A DNA stretch of 34,693 nt from JBBUAX01 sp964409535. Lineage in GTDB: Bacteria > Patescibacteriota > Minisyncoccia > UBA6257 > 2-01-FULL-56-20. Position 1 is the stretch's first letter; every line of letters begins with the position of its first letter. Location of the stretch: the NCBI GenBank assembly GCA_964409535.1, contig CAYPDQ010000009.1:1-34693 (forward strand). The letters run 5' to 3'. The position numbers and the translations under genes were made by a program. Below the pieces are notes generated by a model. The model saw nothing but the letters and a program-made list of their open reading frames with translations. It was not told the DNA's origin and made no database searches. Shown here in pieces: positions 1 to 7,277 of this stretch.

Positions 1-419
1 CCGCCAGAGAGCGGAGGGGGCTGGCCGCCGGGTGGGGGAGGCTGACCGCCTGGGGGAGGAGTAGGTTGCTCGCCGGGGGGAGGAGGCGGGGCACCACCAC
101 TTTCACTGCGGCCGCCGTCATCGCCGCGGCAGAAGCCACCCAAACCTACCGCGCAAGCGCCCGCAGTTACTCCTGCCGCCACTGCAACTACACTGCCGAT
201 CCCGGCAACAACCGCGCTTCCAGCGGCGGAAATCACGCCGACGGCGGCCAATGCAAAACCAGCCGTTATAGTTACGGCGGCTGCCACCGCAACGAAGGTC
301 ACGACTTTTACTGCTACTTTAACGACTTTTGCGGCATAAACCGGTTGCGGAAAGTAAACCGCAACCACGACAGTTAAAATAAGAACGAACGTGAGAAAAC
401 TATAAAGCCTTTTATCCAT
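1..419 (-). CDS. Partial exported Ala/Val-rich protein with proline-rich repeats (3' end beyond window)
   Basis: Reading the minus strand from ATG at 419 gives 139 open codons with no stop up to the window edge, so only the N-terminal part is present. It starts MDKRLYSFLTFVLILTVVV, a hydrophobic signal peptide or anchor with a likely cleavage site after PQPVYA. Next comes about 70 residues very rich in Ala, Val and Gly, hydrophobic enough for one or two further membrane segments, and then a low-complexity tail with repeated PPPPPGEQP and PPPGGQP units. No catalytic motif is visible. The composition suggests a cell-envelope or surface protein, but the function is unknown. No clear Shine-Dalgarno sequence precedes the ATG. 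The opposite-strand reading is a shadow of this gene. Confidence 0.7.
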   Translation of the reverse strand, partial: MDKRLYSFLTFVLILTVVVAVYFPQPVYAAKVVKVAVKVVTFVAVAAAVTITAGFALAAVGVISAAGSAVVAGIGSVVAVAAGVTAGACAVGLGGFCRGDDGGRSESGGAPPPPPGEQPTPPPGGQPPPPGGQPPPLSG

Positions 420-475
420 AAATTAATTATAAAGAAGCCATAAAATACTCAAATAGCTCCCTGTGGATAACTTTT

Positions 476-504
476 GAGGCCTTGAGCACGTTGCCCAAGG
501 CCTC
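476..504 (-). terminator. GC-rich hairpin downstream of the secreted-protein gene
   Basis: GAGGCCTTG (476-484) and CAAGGCCTC (496-504) form a perfect 9-bp stem with an 11-nt loop. It lies 16 bases after the stop of the gene at 520-987 and before the gene starting at 419. There is no T-run on either strand, so it is at best a weak or factor-assisted terminator. Confidence 0.4.
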
Positions 505-519
505 TAAGCACTACTACCG

Positions 520-987
520 CTACTGCCGCCGGAGATCGAACTCGGCGAAGATGACCTCCCGCGACCCGCTGGGGATGAATACGGACGCGTATCCCCCGCG
601 GAGAGTGGAGAGGTCGCTCTCCAGAAGCACCGAACCAGCTGCGTACTCGCGCCACCCCTTCTTGAACGTGAGGGTGAAGGCGAGATTCGCGCCGTGACCG
701 ACCTCCTGGTCGGTCGTGCCGCGGTTCACGCCGCCCGCGACCGTGCCGGAGAACGTCTCGCCGGAATCGCCGACGAGGGACCACGTTCCGGTGACGTCGT
801 CGCCCGAACGCCGGAGCGTCCAGGTCATCCGTCCCGTGATGGTGTCCTCCGCGACCTTCACGGTCGCGGTCCCGGCCCACGTGCCGTTCAGGTCCGCGGA
901 CGCGGCCCTGACAGCGGCGGGGTTGCTTCCCGACGTGATCGCGGCCAGCGCCACGAGGGCGATGATGAGCGCGATTCGCTTTTTCAT
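520..987 (-). CDS. Small secreted protein, beta-rich, function unknown
   Basis: A 155-residue protein. The N-terminus MKKRIALIIALVALAAI is a classic Sec signal peptide, with a likely signal-peptidase I site near AAVRA|ASA around residue 29; there is no lipobox cysteine. The mature part (LNGTWAGTATVKV, TGRMTWTLRRSGDDVTGTWSL, ETFSGTVAGG) has the alternating Gly/Thr/Trp pattern of an antiparallel beta sheet, reminiscent of lipocalin-like exported domains, but I cannot assign a family. The start is well supported: GGAGG (complement of 997-1001) lies 9 bases upstream of the ATG. It has no operon partner. It probably acts at or outside the cell envelope. Confidence 0.75.
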   Translation of the reverse strand: MKKRIALIIALVALAAITSGSNPAAVRAASADLNGTWAGTATVKVAEDTITGRMTWTLRRSGDDVTGTWSLVGDSGETFSGTVAGGVNRGTTDQEVGHGANLAFTLTFKKGWREYAAGSVLLESDLSTLRGGYASVFIPSGSREVIFAEFDLRRQ

Positions 988-1113
988 TTTTAGCCGCCTC
1001 CATGCGGCGTTGACAGCGCGAGGGAATCCCGCACTGCCGCTATTATCCTTTATAACACAGAATCGCTAAAAAATCAAGTCAATGGAAAACACCGGCAAAA
1101 TCAGCTAAAATCA

Positions 1114-3381
1114 ATGGCTATGTCCGATCTCGGGCCGAGGTACGAGCATAAGGAGGTTGAAGAAAGAATATACCGGCTGTGGGAAAAGTCGGGTTACTTT
1201 GATCCGGACAACTTGCCTGCGCAGGCAAGTAAAACCTTCTGCATAATAATGCCGCCGCCGAATGCAAATGGCGCCTTGCACATCGGCCACGCGCTTTTCG
1301 TGACCCTGGAGGATATTATGACCCGTTTTTGGCGTATGCGCGGCCGGCGGGCACTCTGGCTCCCCGGCGCGGACCACGCAGGATTTGAGACCCAAGTTGT
1401 CTTTGATAAAAAACTGGAACGCGATGCGAAACTACGAATGCATGCGAATGCCGCGAATGGCAGAACTGCTGACAGATTCACTATGTCTCGCGAGGAGCTC
1501 TACAAGGAGATCTGGGACTTCACCCAGGAGAACAAGAAGGTTATGGAAAACCAATTGCGCCGCCTGGGGGCTTCCTGCGACTGGTCGCGGGAAATGTTTA
1601 CCTTAGACAAAAAAGTGATAGAGCAAGTGTATGCGACTTTCAAGAGAATGTACGATGATGGGCTAATTTACCGCGACCTGCGGGTGGTGAACTGGTGCCC
1701 GAAGCACAAAACCGCGCTCTCCGACCTGGAAGTTAAATACGTGGAGCGCAAAGACCCGCTTTACTACATCAAGTATGGGCCGCTCACCTTGGCCACTGTC
1801 CGGCCGGAGACCAAATTCGGGGACACCGCCCTTGCGGTAAACCCCAAGGACAAGCGCTATCAAAAATACATCGGCAAGACTACCGAGGCGAAGGGACTAC
1901 TCGGGCCGCTCAAGTTCAAGGTTATCGCGGACGAGGCGGTGGATCCGCAATTCGGCACCGGGGTGGTCAAAGTTACTCCCGCCCATGATGCAACCGACTT
2001 TGACATCTGGACGAGACACAAAGGCGAAATCCCCGGCCCCAAGATCATCATTGACGAAAACGGCCGCCTGACCGGAGAAACCGGCCCCTTCAAAGGGCTC
2101 AAAGTCGCGGAGGCGCGGGAAAAAGTGGCGGAGGCGATGCGCGAGGCGGGCATTTTACAGAAAATTGAACAGGAATATGTTCACCAAGTCGCAACCTGCT
2201 ACAAGTGCGGGAATACGCTGGAACCCCTGCCCAAGCCGCAGTGGTTCGTGAAAATGGCGCCCTTGGCCAAACCGGCACTCGCGGCGGTAAAACAAAAGAA
2301 AATCGCTTTTTACCCGGAACACTCCCGGAAGGTTTTCGTTCACTGGCTCGAGAATATCCGCGACTGGAACATCTCCCGCCAGATCATCTGGGGCATCCGC
2401 ATCCCGGCGTGGTTCCACGAACCGAAGTGCATCCCCAAGGCCGGCCGGGAAAAGGACGTCGGAAAATGTAAAGAAATCGTAATTTCAGAAAAAGAGCCTC
2501 GCTGCAAGTTTTGCGACGCCAAGTACATCCAAGACCCGGATGTTTTTGACACGTGGTTTTCCTCCGGCCAGTGGCCATTCGCCGCGCTTCTTGCGCACGG
2601 CTCAAGGTCAAAAGTCAAAGGTCAAAGGTCAAAACTGGAATGGACAACGAAGGATTTTGAAGCGTTTTATCCAACCGACGTGATGGAAACGGGGGCGGAC
2701 ATACTTTTCTTCTGGGTGGCGCGGATGGTGATGTTCGGCCTCTACCGCACCGGCAAGATCCCCTTCCGGGCGGTCTATCTCCATGGCCTCGTGCGGGACA
2801 AAGACCGGCAGAAAATGTCCAAATCCAAAGGCAACGTGATCGATCCATTGGGCGTGGCCGATGTTTACGGCTCGGATGCGGTACGGGCGGCGCTCGTCGC
2901 CGGCAACACCCCCGGCCGGGACACTGCCATCTCCGAAGACAAGATCCGCGGCTACCGCAATTTCGCAACCAAGCTCTGGAACGTTGGCCGGTTCATAAGT
3001 ATGAACCGGCCCGCGGACTTACGCGGAAAAAAGCGCGGACCGACGCGGAAAGTAAAATTGACCGACGACGACAAAAAGCACATCGCTCAAGCGCGGAAGG
3101 TCAAAGCAAGGGTCGCGAAGCACATAGAAAAGTTTGAATTCCACCTCGCCTTGGAAACCGCGTACCACTACACCTGGCACACGTTTGCAGACAAGGTCAT
3201 AGAGTCCGCTAAGCCGCGGCTGAATGGAGGCGACCCCGAGGACAAAGCTGCCGCTTACCAAACCCTGGAAACCATCATAATAGAGTGCCTGACCATGCTC
3301 CATCCGCTAATGCCCTTCGTAACCGAAGAAATTTACCAAAAGATAAGACCCGGAGAACTCCTGATGGTCAAAAAATGGTAA
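1114..3381 (+). CDS. valS: Valyl-tRNA synthetase (short form)
   Basis: Class I aminoacyl-tRNA synthetase that charges tRNA-Val in the cytoplasm. The HIGH motif is HIGHAL at about residues 56-61 after the family-typical MPPPNANGALHIG, and KMSKS is at residues 567-571. The editing domain (ATVRPETKFGDTA), a zinc-like CYKCGNTLEPLPKPQWF and the anticodon-binding helical region (GYRNFATKLWNVGRF) are all present. At 755 residues it is well short of the usual 880-950. It ends soon after MLHPLMPFVTEEIYQKI, so the C-terminal coiled coil is missing, as is common in reduced CPR enzymes. Two low-complexity DNA elements lie inside the gene (1211-1230 and 2604-2634) and encode extra loop residues. ATG at 1120 is an alternative start. 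The PrsW gene begins 9 bases after the stop. Confidence 0.95.
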   Translation: MAMSDLGPRYEHKEVEERIYRLWEKSGYFDPDNLPAQASKTFCIIMPPPNANGALHIGHALFVTLEDIMTRFWRMRGRRALWLPGADHAGFETQVVFDKKLERDAKLRMHANAANGRTADRFTMSREELYKEIWDFTQENKKVMENQLRRLGASCDWSREMFTLDKKVIEQVYATFKRMYDDGLIYRDLRVVNWCPKHKTALSDLEVKYVERKDPLYYIKYGPLTLATVRPETKFGDTALAVNPKDKRYQKYIGKTTEAKGLLGPLKFKVIADEAVDPQFGTGVVKVTPAHDATDFDIWTRHKGEIPGPKIIIDENGRLTGETGPFKGLKVAEAREKVAEAMREAGILQKIEQEYVHQVATCYKCGNTLEPLPKPQWFVKMAPLAKPALAAVKQKKIAFYPEHSRKVFVHWLENIRDWNISRQIIWGIRIPAWFHEPKCIPKAGREKDVGKCKEIVISEKEPRCKFCDAKYIQDPDVFDTWFSSGQWPFAALLAHGSRSKVKGQRSKLEWTTKDFEAFYPTDVMETGADILFFWVARMVMFGLYRTGKIPFRAVYLHGLVRDKDRQKMSKSKGNVIDPLGVADVYGSDAVRAALVAGNTPGRDTAISEDKIRGYRNFATKLWNVGRFISMNRPADLRGKKRGPTRKVKLTDDDKKHIAQARKVKARVAKHIEKFEFHLALETAYHYTWHTFADKVIESAKPRLNGGDPEDKAAAYQTLETIIIECLTMLHPLMPFVTEEIYQKIRPGELLMVKKW
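1211..1230. repeat. 20-bp perfect palindrome inside valS
   Basis: ACTTGCCTGCGCAGGCAAGT is its own reverse complement. In the valS frame it encodes part of NLPAQASK just before the conserved MPPPNANG segment. A closely related palindrome lies in the reverse transcriptase gene at 33290-33309 and also yields LPAQA. It looks like a dispersed element tolerated in a surface loop. Confidence 0.8.
2604..2634. repeat. GGTCAAA tandem repeat inside valS
   Basis: About four imperfect copies of the heptamer GGTCAAA/AGTCAAA run in tandem. They encode the basic stretch SRSKVKGQRSK in ValRS, between the FSSGQWPFA segment and the conserved FYPTDVMETG motif. Most ValRS proteins have a shorter, unrelated loop here, so this appears to be an in-frame repeat expansion. 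Confidence 0.65.
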
Positions 3382-3390
3382 GATAGGATC

Positions 3391-4095
3391 GTGAGTTTTT
3401 TCATCCTCCTCCTTGCCCTTCTCCCCGGCTTCGCCTGGTTATTTTTCTACCTCAAAGAAGATCCGCACCCGGAGCCGAAGGGGCTTATCGCAACCGTTTT
3501 CGTAAGCGGCGCCCTCTTCGCCTTCGTGGCGTTCTTCGCCCAAATCCTTCTCAAAAAATTCGGCTGGGCGGTGGAATTGCCTTCCACTGCCGCCGCCTCG
3601 CTCGTTCAACCCTACGCGATAATCTTTACCATCCTCGTCTTCGCTTTCACAGAAGAAATTTCCAAGTTCGCCGCCGCCTACCTAACCGTTCACGACAAGC
3701 CGGAATTTGATGAGCCGATAGATGCGATGATCTACAGCGTCGTAGCCGCGCTCGGTTTCGCCACCGTGGAGAACTTCGGCGCCATCCTCCCGCCCGACGG
3801 CCAAAGCATCGCCTTGGATGCAACCGTGGAAACACTCTCCCTGCGCTTCGTGGGCGCAACCTTGCTCCACACCCTCACCGCCAGTTTCATCGGCTACTAC
3901 TGGGCGCTGTCCGTGAGGAACCTCGGTGCAAAGATGTATCTCGTGTGGGGTATAGCCATTGCCACCGTATTGCACGCCATTTTCAACTATCTTATAATAA
4001 GTTTCGGCGGGTTGATCTACACTCTGATTTTCGTGATCGTGGTCGGATTCTTCGCGCTCGCCGACTTTGAGAAGTTGAAACAGAGAATACTGTGA
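3391..4095 (+). CDS. PrsW-family intramembrane metalloprotease
   Basis: A 234-residue polytopic membrane protein with about seven hydrophobic segments. It carries the PrsW/CAAX-like (CPBP-clan) signature residues: the EE pair at 88-89 with Lys92 (FTEEISKFAA), GFATVEN with Glu127 and Asn128, a membrane His at 160 (LLHTLTASF), and VLHAIFN with His195 and Asn199. PrsW enzymes perform site-1 cleavage of membrane proteins such as anti-sigma factors; no anti-sigma partner is visible here. The start is GTG at 3391, 9 bases after valS, so it probably shares the valS transcript. The protease family is well supported; the substrate is unknown. Confidence 0.85.
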   Translation: MSFFILLLALLPGFAWLFFYLKEDPHPEPKGLIATVFVSGALFAFVAFFAQILLKKFGWAVELPSTAAASLVQPYAIIFTILVFAFTEEISKFAAAYLTVHDKPEFDEPIDAMIYSVVAALGFATVENFGAILPPDGQSIALDATVETLSLRFVGATLLHTLTASFIGYYWALSVRNLGAKMYLVWGIAIATVLHAIFNYLIISFGGLIYTLIFVIVVGFFALADFEKLKQRIL

Positions 4096-4122
4096 GATAT
4101 TTAAACATTTAAAAATATAAAG

Positions 4123-4560
4123 ATGGAAACATCCGAGGAAAAATTCTTTGAGGAACTGGCGCGGGGCGGCAAAAAAGACGCCAAAGCGCCGGTAAGAAAG
4201 GCGGAGGAAGAGGACTTTGTGAGCGAACCGGAAGGCCAGCTTACGATAGACGTCTACCAGACGCCCCAGGACATCGTGGTTGAATCCGCTATCGCCGGGG
4301 TGAGACCGGAGGATCTGGACATTGACGTGAACACCGATTCCGTCACCGTCCGTGGCGAGCGCCGCCGGGAACACGAAGTGAAAGAAGAGGATTATTTCTA
4401 CCAGGAATGCTACTGGGGGCGGTTTTCCCGCTCGGTCATCCTGCCCCAGGAAGTGGACCCGGAAAAGGCCTCGGTTAATTTCAAGAACGGGGTCCTAACC
4501 GTGCGCCTGCCGAAACTCTCCCGCAGCCGCTCGCGGAAGCTGAAGGTGAAGGTTGAATAA
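4123..4560 (+). CDS. Hsp20 / alpha-crystallin small heat-shock protein
   Basis: A 145-residue ATP-independent holdase chaperone of the cytoplasm. An acidic, disordered N-terminal arm of about 45 residues leads into the alpha-crystallin domain, seen in LTIDVYQTPQDIVVESAIAG, VRPEDLDIDVNTDSVTVRGER and the family hallmark FKNGVLTVRLPK near the C-terminus. The tail ends with basic residues and lacks a clear IxI/V anchor. It begins 27 bases after the PrsW gene, in an AT-rich spacer without an obvious strong ribosome-binding site. It may be expressed with valS and prsW or from its own stress promoter; no CIRCE-type operator is seen. Confidence 0.92.
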   Translation: METSEEKFFEELARGGKKDAKAPVRKAEEEDFVSEPEGQLTIDVYQTPQDIVVESAIAGVRPEDLDIDVNTDSVTVRGERRREHEVKEEDYFYQECYWGRFSRSVILPQEVDPEKASVNFKNGVLTVRLPKLSRSRSRKLKVKVE

Positions 4561-4570
4561 TCGCGGCTAC

Positions 4571-4649
4571 CCCGCCTCCGGCGGGATGCTTAGTTTTGTA
4601 CTTGCTCAAACTTCGTTTTTGAGGTAAACTCGTTTTCGCAAACAAAACT
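4571..4649 (+). promoter_or_regulatory. Structured leader before rpmB
   Basis: Three nested or adjacent stems fill the gap between hsp20 and rpmB. CCCGCC-TCC-GGCGGG (4571-4585) could end the hsp20 transcript. AGTTTTGT (4592-4599) pairs with ACAAAACT (4642-4649), enclosing CTCAAA (4605-4610) and TTTGAG (4618-4623). The outer stem ends 3 bases before the rpmB ATG, which has no Shine-Dalgarno sequence, so it may control initiation. This is inferred from base pairing only. Confidence 0.4.
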
Positions 4650-4652
4650 GGC

Positions 4653-4838
4653 ATGAGGCAGTGCGCGATTTGTCATAAATCCTCAATGATGGCCGGGGAG
4701 CGGCGTAAGCTCCGCGGCAAATACAACCCGGTCAACTGGCGGCGCAAGCACGCCAATCTTCAGTACGCAAAGGTGGGCGGCGTCCGCAAACTGATCTGCA
4801 CCCAGTGCCTGCGGACGATGAGAAAAGCCGCGAAGTAG
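4653..4838 (+). CDS. rpmB: 50S ribosomal protein L28
   Basis: A 61-residue, highly basic protein. The N-terminal CAICHKSSMMAGERRKLRGKYNPVNWRRKHANLQ matches the L28 plan (C-x2-C, then a basic loop and the RR-x-x-x-NLQ motif). The C-terminal half KLICTQCLRTMRK carries the second Cys pair. The two CxxC pairs suggest a zinc-binding version. It is a structural component of the large ribosomal subunit. It converges with the endonuclease gene, the two stop codons being only two bases apart. Family assignment rests on the motif layout, because CPR L28 proteins are divergent. Confidence 0.8.
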   Translation: MRQCAICHKSSMMAGERRKLRGKYNPVNWRRKHANLQYAKVGGVRKLICTQCLRTMRKAAK

Positions 4839-4840
4839 CT

Positions 4841-5605
4841 CTACCGGCTTATATCCAATATCTTAGATAACTGGTTTCTGGGAAATAAATCTTTAGGGTA
4901 AAGCTCAATTAATCTCCAACCAAGCTCGCTACAGAGATTTCTTTTAATCTCTATATTCCTGTCATACGCTTCTTGCTCGCCAGCGAGGCCGAAAAACTCT
5001 ATTACTATATTGGGTAAGATTTTAAAGTCCGCCGTGAATTTGCTTTTGCCGTATGGGACACTACGTTCGTGCTCAACGCCGCGACTATACAACCAGTCAT
5101 CAACTATTTTTTCCGTGAAAGAATCGCACGAATGCCCATCCTGGGCTATAAACTTATAAGCAAAGATTATCGGATTAGGTCTAAATCCCGCTAAACGGAT
5201 CGCAGCGTTCCAGCTGCCAAATCTTCTTTTGTATTCGTTGTACATATTAAATTCCCGCTTCAACGGAATCCGACCATTTTCCTCATAGAAATCTGTGATT
5301 TTCTTTATCAAATCCTCCGCGCTGTATTTCTCCAAGCGGGGAACCAAACTGCTAAGGGCAACTTCTCTTTGTCTTGCTCTTCGCTCCGGCGTAAAGACTC
5401 GTTCGACATAGCGCTTCCAGATTTCTCTTCTTTGAGCAGAAGTTATCTTGACGCCCTTTGTCCAAAGCCATGCAGAACCTAGGCCAATTCCCAACTCTCC
5501 TGCTATCTCGCGGTGAGTTCTACCCCGTCGCCTCAACTCAATCGCTGTTCGCCTGACACTTAGTGAATGGCGTCTGCCATTGTTGTGTTTTATTGCTTTC
5601 GCCAC
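4841..5605 (-). CDS. Homing-type endonuclease: HTH, repeat domain and PD-(D/E)xK-like nuclease
   Basis: A 254-residue protein in three parts. Residues about 15-52 form a helix-turn-helix (RRTAIELRRRGRTHREIAGELGIGLGSAWLWTKG). Residues about 94-142 resemble the repeat found in homing endonucleases (LIKKITDFYEENGRIPLKREF with FGSWNAAIRLAGF). Residues about 158-240 look like a small Vsr/PD-(D/E)xK nuclease: FTEKIVDDWLYSRG (Glu165), then FTADF (Asp193) followed by VIEFFGL (Glu203), and a downstream Tyr/Lys region ending GWRLIELYPKDL. It is free-standing, 30 bases from tRNA-Pro on the opposite strand, and AT-richer than its neighbours, all fitting a mobile selfish nuclease. The catalytic assignment is by motif spacing only. 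Confidence 0.7.
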   Translation of the reverse strand: MAKAIKHNNGRRHSLSVRRTAIELRRRGRTHREIAGELGIGLGSAWLWTKGVKITSAQRREIWKRYVERVFTPERRARQREVALSSLVPRLEKYSAEDLIKKITDFYEENGRIPLKREFNMYNEYKRRFGSWNAAIRLAGFRPNPIIFAYKFIAQDGHSCDSFTEKIVDDWLYSRGVEHERSVPYGKSKFTADFKILPNIVIEFFGLAGEQEAYDRNIEIKRNLCSELGWRLIELYPKDLFPRNQLSKILDISR

Positions 5606-5635
5606 GTTTTAATTATACCATTACGAAGCTAAAAT

Positions 5636-5706
5636 CGGGCCGTCGTATAATGGTAGTACGCAAGGCTGGGGGTCTTGTAGCCCGGGTTCGATTCCCGGCG
5701 GCCCGA
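5636..5706 (+). tRNA. tRNA-Pro (anticodon GGG)
   Basis: A cloverleaf folds from CGGGCCG (5636) to CGGCCCG plus discriminator A. The 7-bp acceptor starts with the C1-G72 pair typical of bacterial tRNA-Pro. The anticodon stem CAAGG/UCUUG encloses the 7-nt loop CUGGGGG, giving anticodon GGG with G37. The T arm is CCGGG-UUCGAUU-CCCGG. The CCA end is not encoded (CAAC follows), so it must be added by the nucleotidyltransferase. It sits at the edge of an AT-rich accessory patch, a typical integration site. Confidence 0.93.
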
Positions 5707-5726
5707 CAACATTAACGAATAGCGTT

Positions 5727-5993
5727 ATGAAAATTAGCTCCGCAATATTAATTTCGTTCGCAACCTCGCTTATCGGTTTTACTACCAGTCAGTCGTACTT
5801 GTGGGTACCTATATCAGTCTTAGTCGCCGGGTTCATTGATTTATTTACGAGATCATGGGTAGCGTCTGATGAACTTGGGACAGCGAGAAATTTAAGCGCA
5901 TTATTAAAATTCTTTTCTGCATTAGTCGGCTTTTACGCAATGATTGGTCAAGTGGTTTGCATCGGTTTAATAATTTGGTGGTTCGCGTTTTAA
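5727..5993 (+). CDS. Small membrane protein of unknown function
   Basis: An 88-residue protein with three hydrophobic stretches: residues about 4-38 (ISSAILISFATSLIGF and WVPISVLVAGFIDLF) and about 60-88 (FFSALVGFYAMIGQVVCIGLIIWWFAF). A short polar loop (RSWVASDELGTARN) lies between them. No family is recognised. It is the first of three same-strand genes packed with gaps of 4 and 13 bases, and all three use AT-rich codons unlike the surrounding GC-rich core genes. The start lies 20 bases after the tRNA-Pro discriminator. It may be a recently acquired membrane component working with the next two genes. Confidence 0.6.
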   Translation: MKISSAILISFATSLIGFTTSQSYLWVPISVLVAGFIDLFTRSWVASDELGTARNLSALLKFFSALVGFYAMIGQVVCIGLIIWWFAF

Positions 5994-5997
5994 TACT

Positions 5998-6615
5998 ATG
6001 GGATTATTTTTGAAAACAGTAGCGCAAGCAACAATGGATTTTTACAGCGATCTTGAGGTTTCTATAGATTGTAGCTATGCTGATACGTCCGACAATGACG
6101 AGAAAGATAAATGGCTCGTTTATCTCGTAGCGTTTTATTACTCAAAAATGCTTTACAATCTCAGCAATACTCCAGGCGCGGAAAGTCTTATGGAGTATAT
6201 CCAAAATATCTATGACGACTGGAAGGCGGCTTTCAAAAATATTCCCGGTCAAGAATATCGCCCGAAATTACCAGAGTGTTATGCTTACCTTGTAGATAAA
6301 CGAGGCGCGAAAGCTATAAAGTCATTTCGGGCCGATCTGAACGAAAGTCATCGTGGCACATATTCAATATCAACAAAAATTCCAGTACTTGAACCAAATA
6401 GATATATTCCTCCATCTGTTGTCGCGCTCATACAGTATGCCCTTAATAATTTACACGAACCGGCGCAGACGATATTTCTAGTGATGACGCTCGGCGCTAT
6501 GAATCACTACTACAGAGAACAAGGTAACCACACATCAATGAATCAAATAATGGAAGCTCCGCATTATGGGATTCAAGGCGCATCACAACTATTGGCGGGG
6601 CTAAGTAATCAATAA
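5998..6615 (+). CDS. Soluble protein of unknown function in the tRNA-Pro accessory patch
   Basis: A 205-residue protein without signal peptide or membrane segment. It is mostly helical by composition, with many Tyr and acidic residues (MDFYSDLEVSIDCSYADTSDNDEKDKW; YIQNIYDDWKAAFKNI) and a C-terminal half containing PPSVVALIQYALNNLHEPAQTIFLVMTLGAMNHYY. I recognise no domain or catalytic motif. It starts 4 bases after the upstream small membrane gene and ends 13 bases before the downstream membrane gene, so the three probably form one transcript. Codon use is AT-rich compared with the flanking housekeeping genes, suggesting horizontal transfer. Confidence 0.6.
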   Translation: MGLFLKTVAQATMDFYSDLEVSIDCSYADTSDNDEKDKWLVYLVAFYYSKMLYNLSNTPGAESLMEYIQNIYDDWKAAFKNIPGQEYRPKLPECYAYLVDKRGAKAIKSFRADLNESHRGTYSISTKIPVLEPNRYIPPSVVALIQYALNNLHEPAQTIFLVMTLGAMNHYYREQGNHTSMNQIMEAPHYGIQGASQLLAGLSNQ

Positions 6616-6628
6616 TGTAAGTTCCAAT

Positions 6629-7204
6629 ATGATTTCACAAATAGTAATTACATTTCTAGGGTGGCTCGCGCTAATATTTATCGGTACGAACCTTATCGGT
6701 ATGCTTGTCAGGGAACTTGTGCTTACATCCGGTATTAAAAAGTTGATTGCCAAAGGTAACGATGCTTTCAGAAAAGTGGCGACAGAATTTTATAAACCCA
6801 ATGAAGAATGGCGAGTAAATGCAACAGCATTTACATTGATAGCTATTTACTTGAGTGCCTTACTTTACTTTTGGAATGTAGGTGTAGTTGTTGCTGCGGT
6901 GTTGTTGATGACTGCGCGTATCCCAGATTTATTGTGGGGAATGAAGCATGGGGGAGTTAGCGAGCGCGGACTTCTTAAGCGTAAAGATCTTGCAGATGCA
7001 GTGATTGCAGCCGCCGAGAGAAATGGAATTGATACAAAAAATGAAGTTGAAGCATCTATGTTAGGAGAGTTCGTGGTGGCAATGACTAGAGAGGGCAAGG
7101 TGAGTAGAAAAAGTTTTAGAAATATGCCAGCAGTATATATGCTTACTTTAGTTATTATGTGGGCAGCATTGCCAATACTTTGGTACGCGCTTTATAGATT
7201 ATAA
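6629..7204 (+). CDS. Membrane protein with cytosolic domain, unknown function
   Basis: A 191-residue protein with an N-terminal transmembrane helix (ISQIVITFLGWLALIFIGTNLIGMLV), a central hydrophobic pair around residues 70-95 (AFTLIAIYLSALLYFWNVGVVVAAVLLM), a charged soluble stretch of about 65 residues (MKHGGVSERGLLKRKDLADAVIAAAERNG to EGKVSRKSFRN) and a C-terminal helix (AVYMLTLVIMWAALPILWYALYRL). No family is recognised. It is the last gene of the three-gene AT-rich group after tRNA-Pro. The 6S-like RNA terminator follows on the other strand. Confidence 0.6.
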   Translation: MISQIVITFLGWLALIFIGTNLIGMLVRELVLTSGIKKLIAKGNDAFRKVATEFYKPNEEWRVNATAFTLIAIYLSALLYFWNVGVVVAAVLLMTARIPDLLWGMKHGGVSERGLLKRKDLADAVIAAAERNGIDTKNEVEASMLGEFVVAMTREGKVSRKSFRNMPAVYMLTLVIMWAALPILWYALYRL

Positions 7205-7249
7205 ATATTGTTGGCACGAACCTCGACGGCGTCGGAAGCGGGAGTGAGT

Positions 7250-7277
7250 CCAAAACAAAAAACGCCTTTGAGGCGTT
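7250..7277 (-). terminator. Intrinsic terminator of the small RNA
   Basis: On the minus strand, AACGCC (complement of 7272-7277), a 5-nt loop and GGCGTT (complement of 7261-7266) form a 6-bp stem. It is followed by a T-rich run (TTTTGTTTT) in the complement of 7251-7260. This is a canonical Rho-independent terminator in the minus direction. Confidence 0.85.

Noticed and set aside
462..470. A perfect DnaA-box-like 9-mer (TGTGGATAA) and a near match at 412-420.
   Set aside because: Only one or two boxes, no AT-rich unwinding region with a cluster, and no dnaA or dnaN nearby. One perfect 9-mer in 35 kb can occur by chance, so no origin is claimed.
7205..7250. A direct repeat of the tRNA-Pro 3' end that would mark an integrated element.
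   Set aside because: No copy of the T-arm/acceptor sequence was found on the far side of the AT-rich patch.
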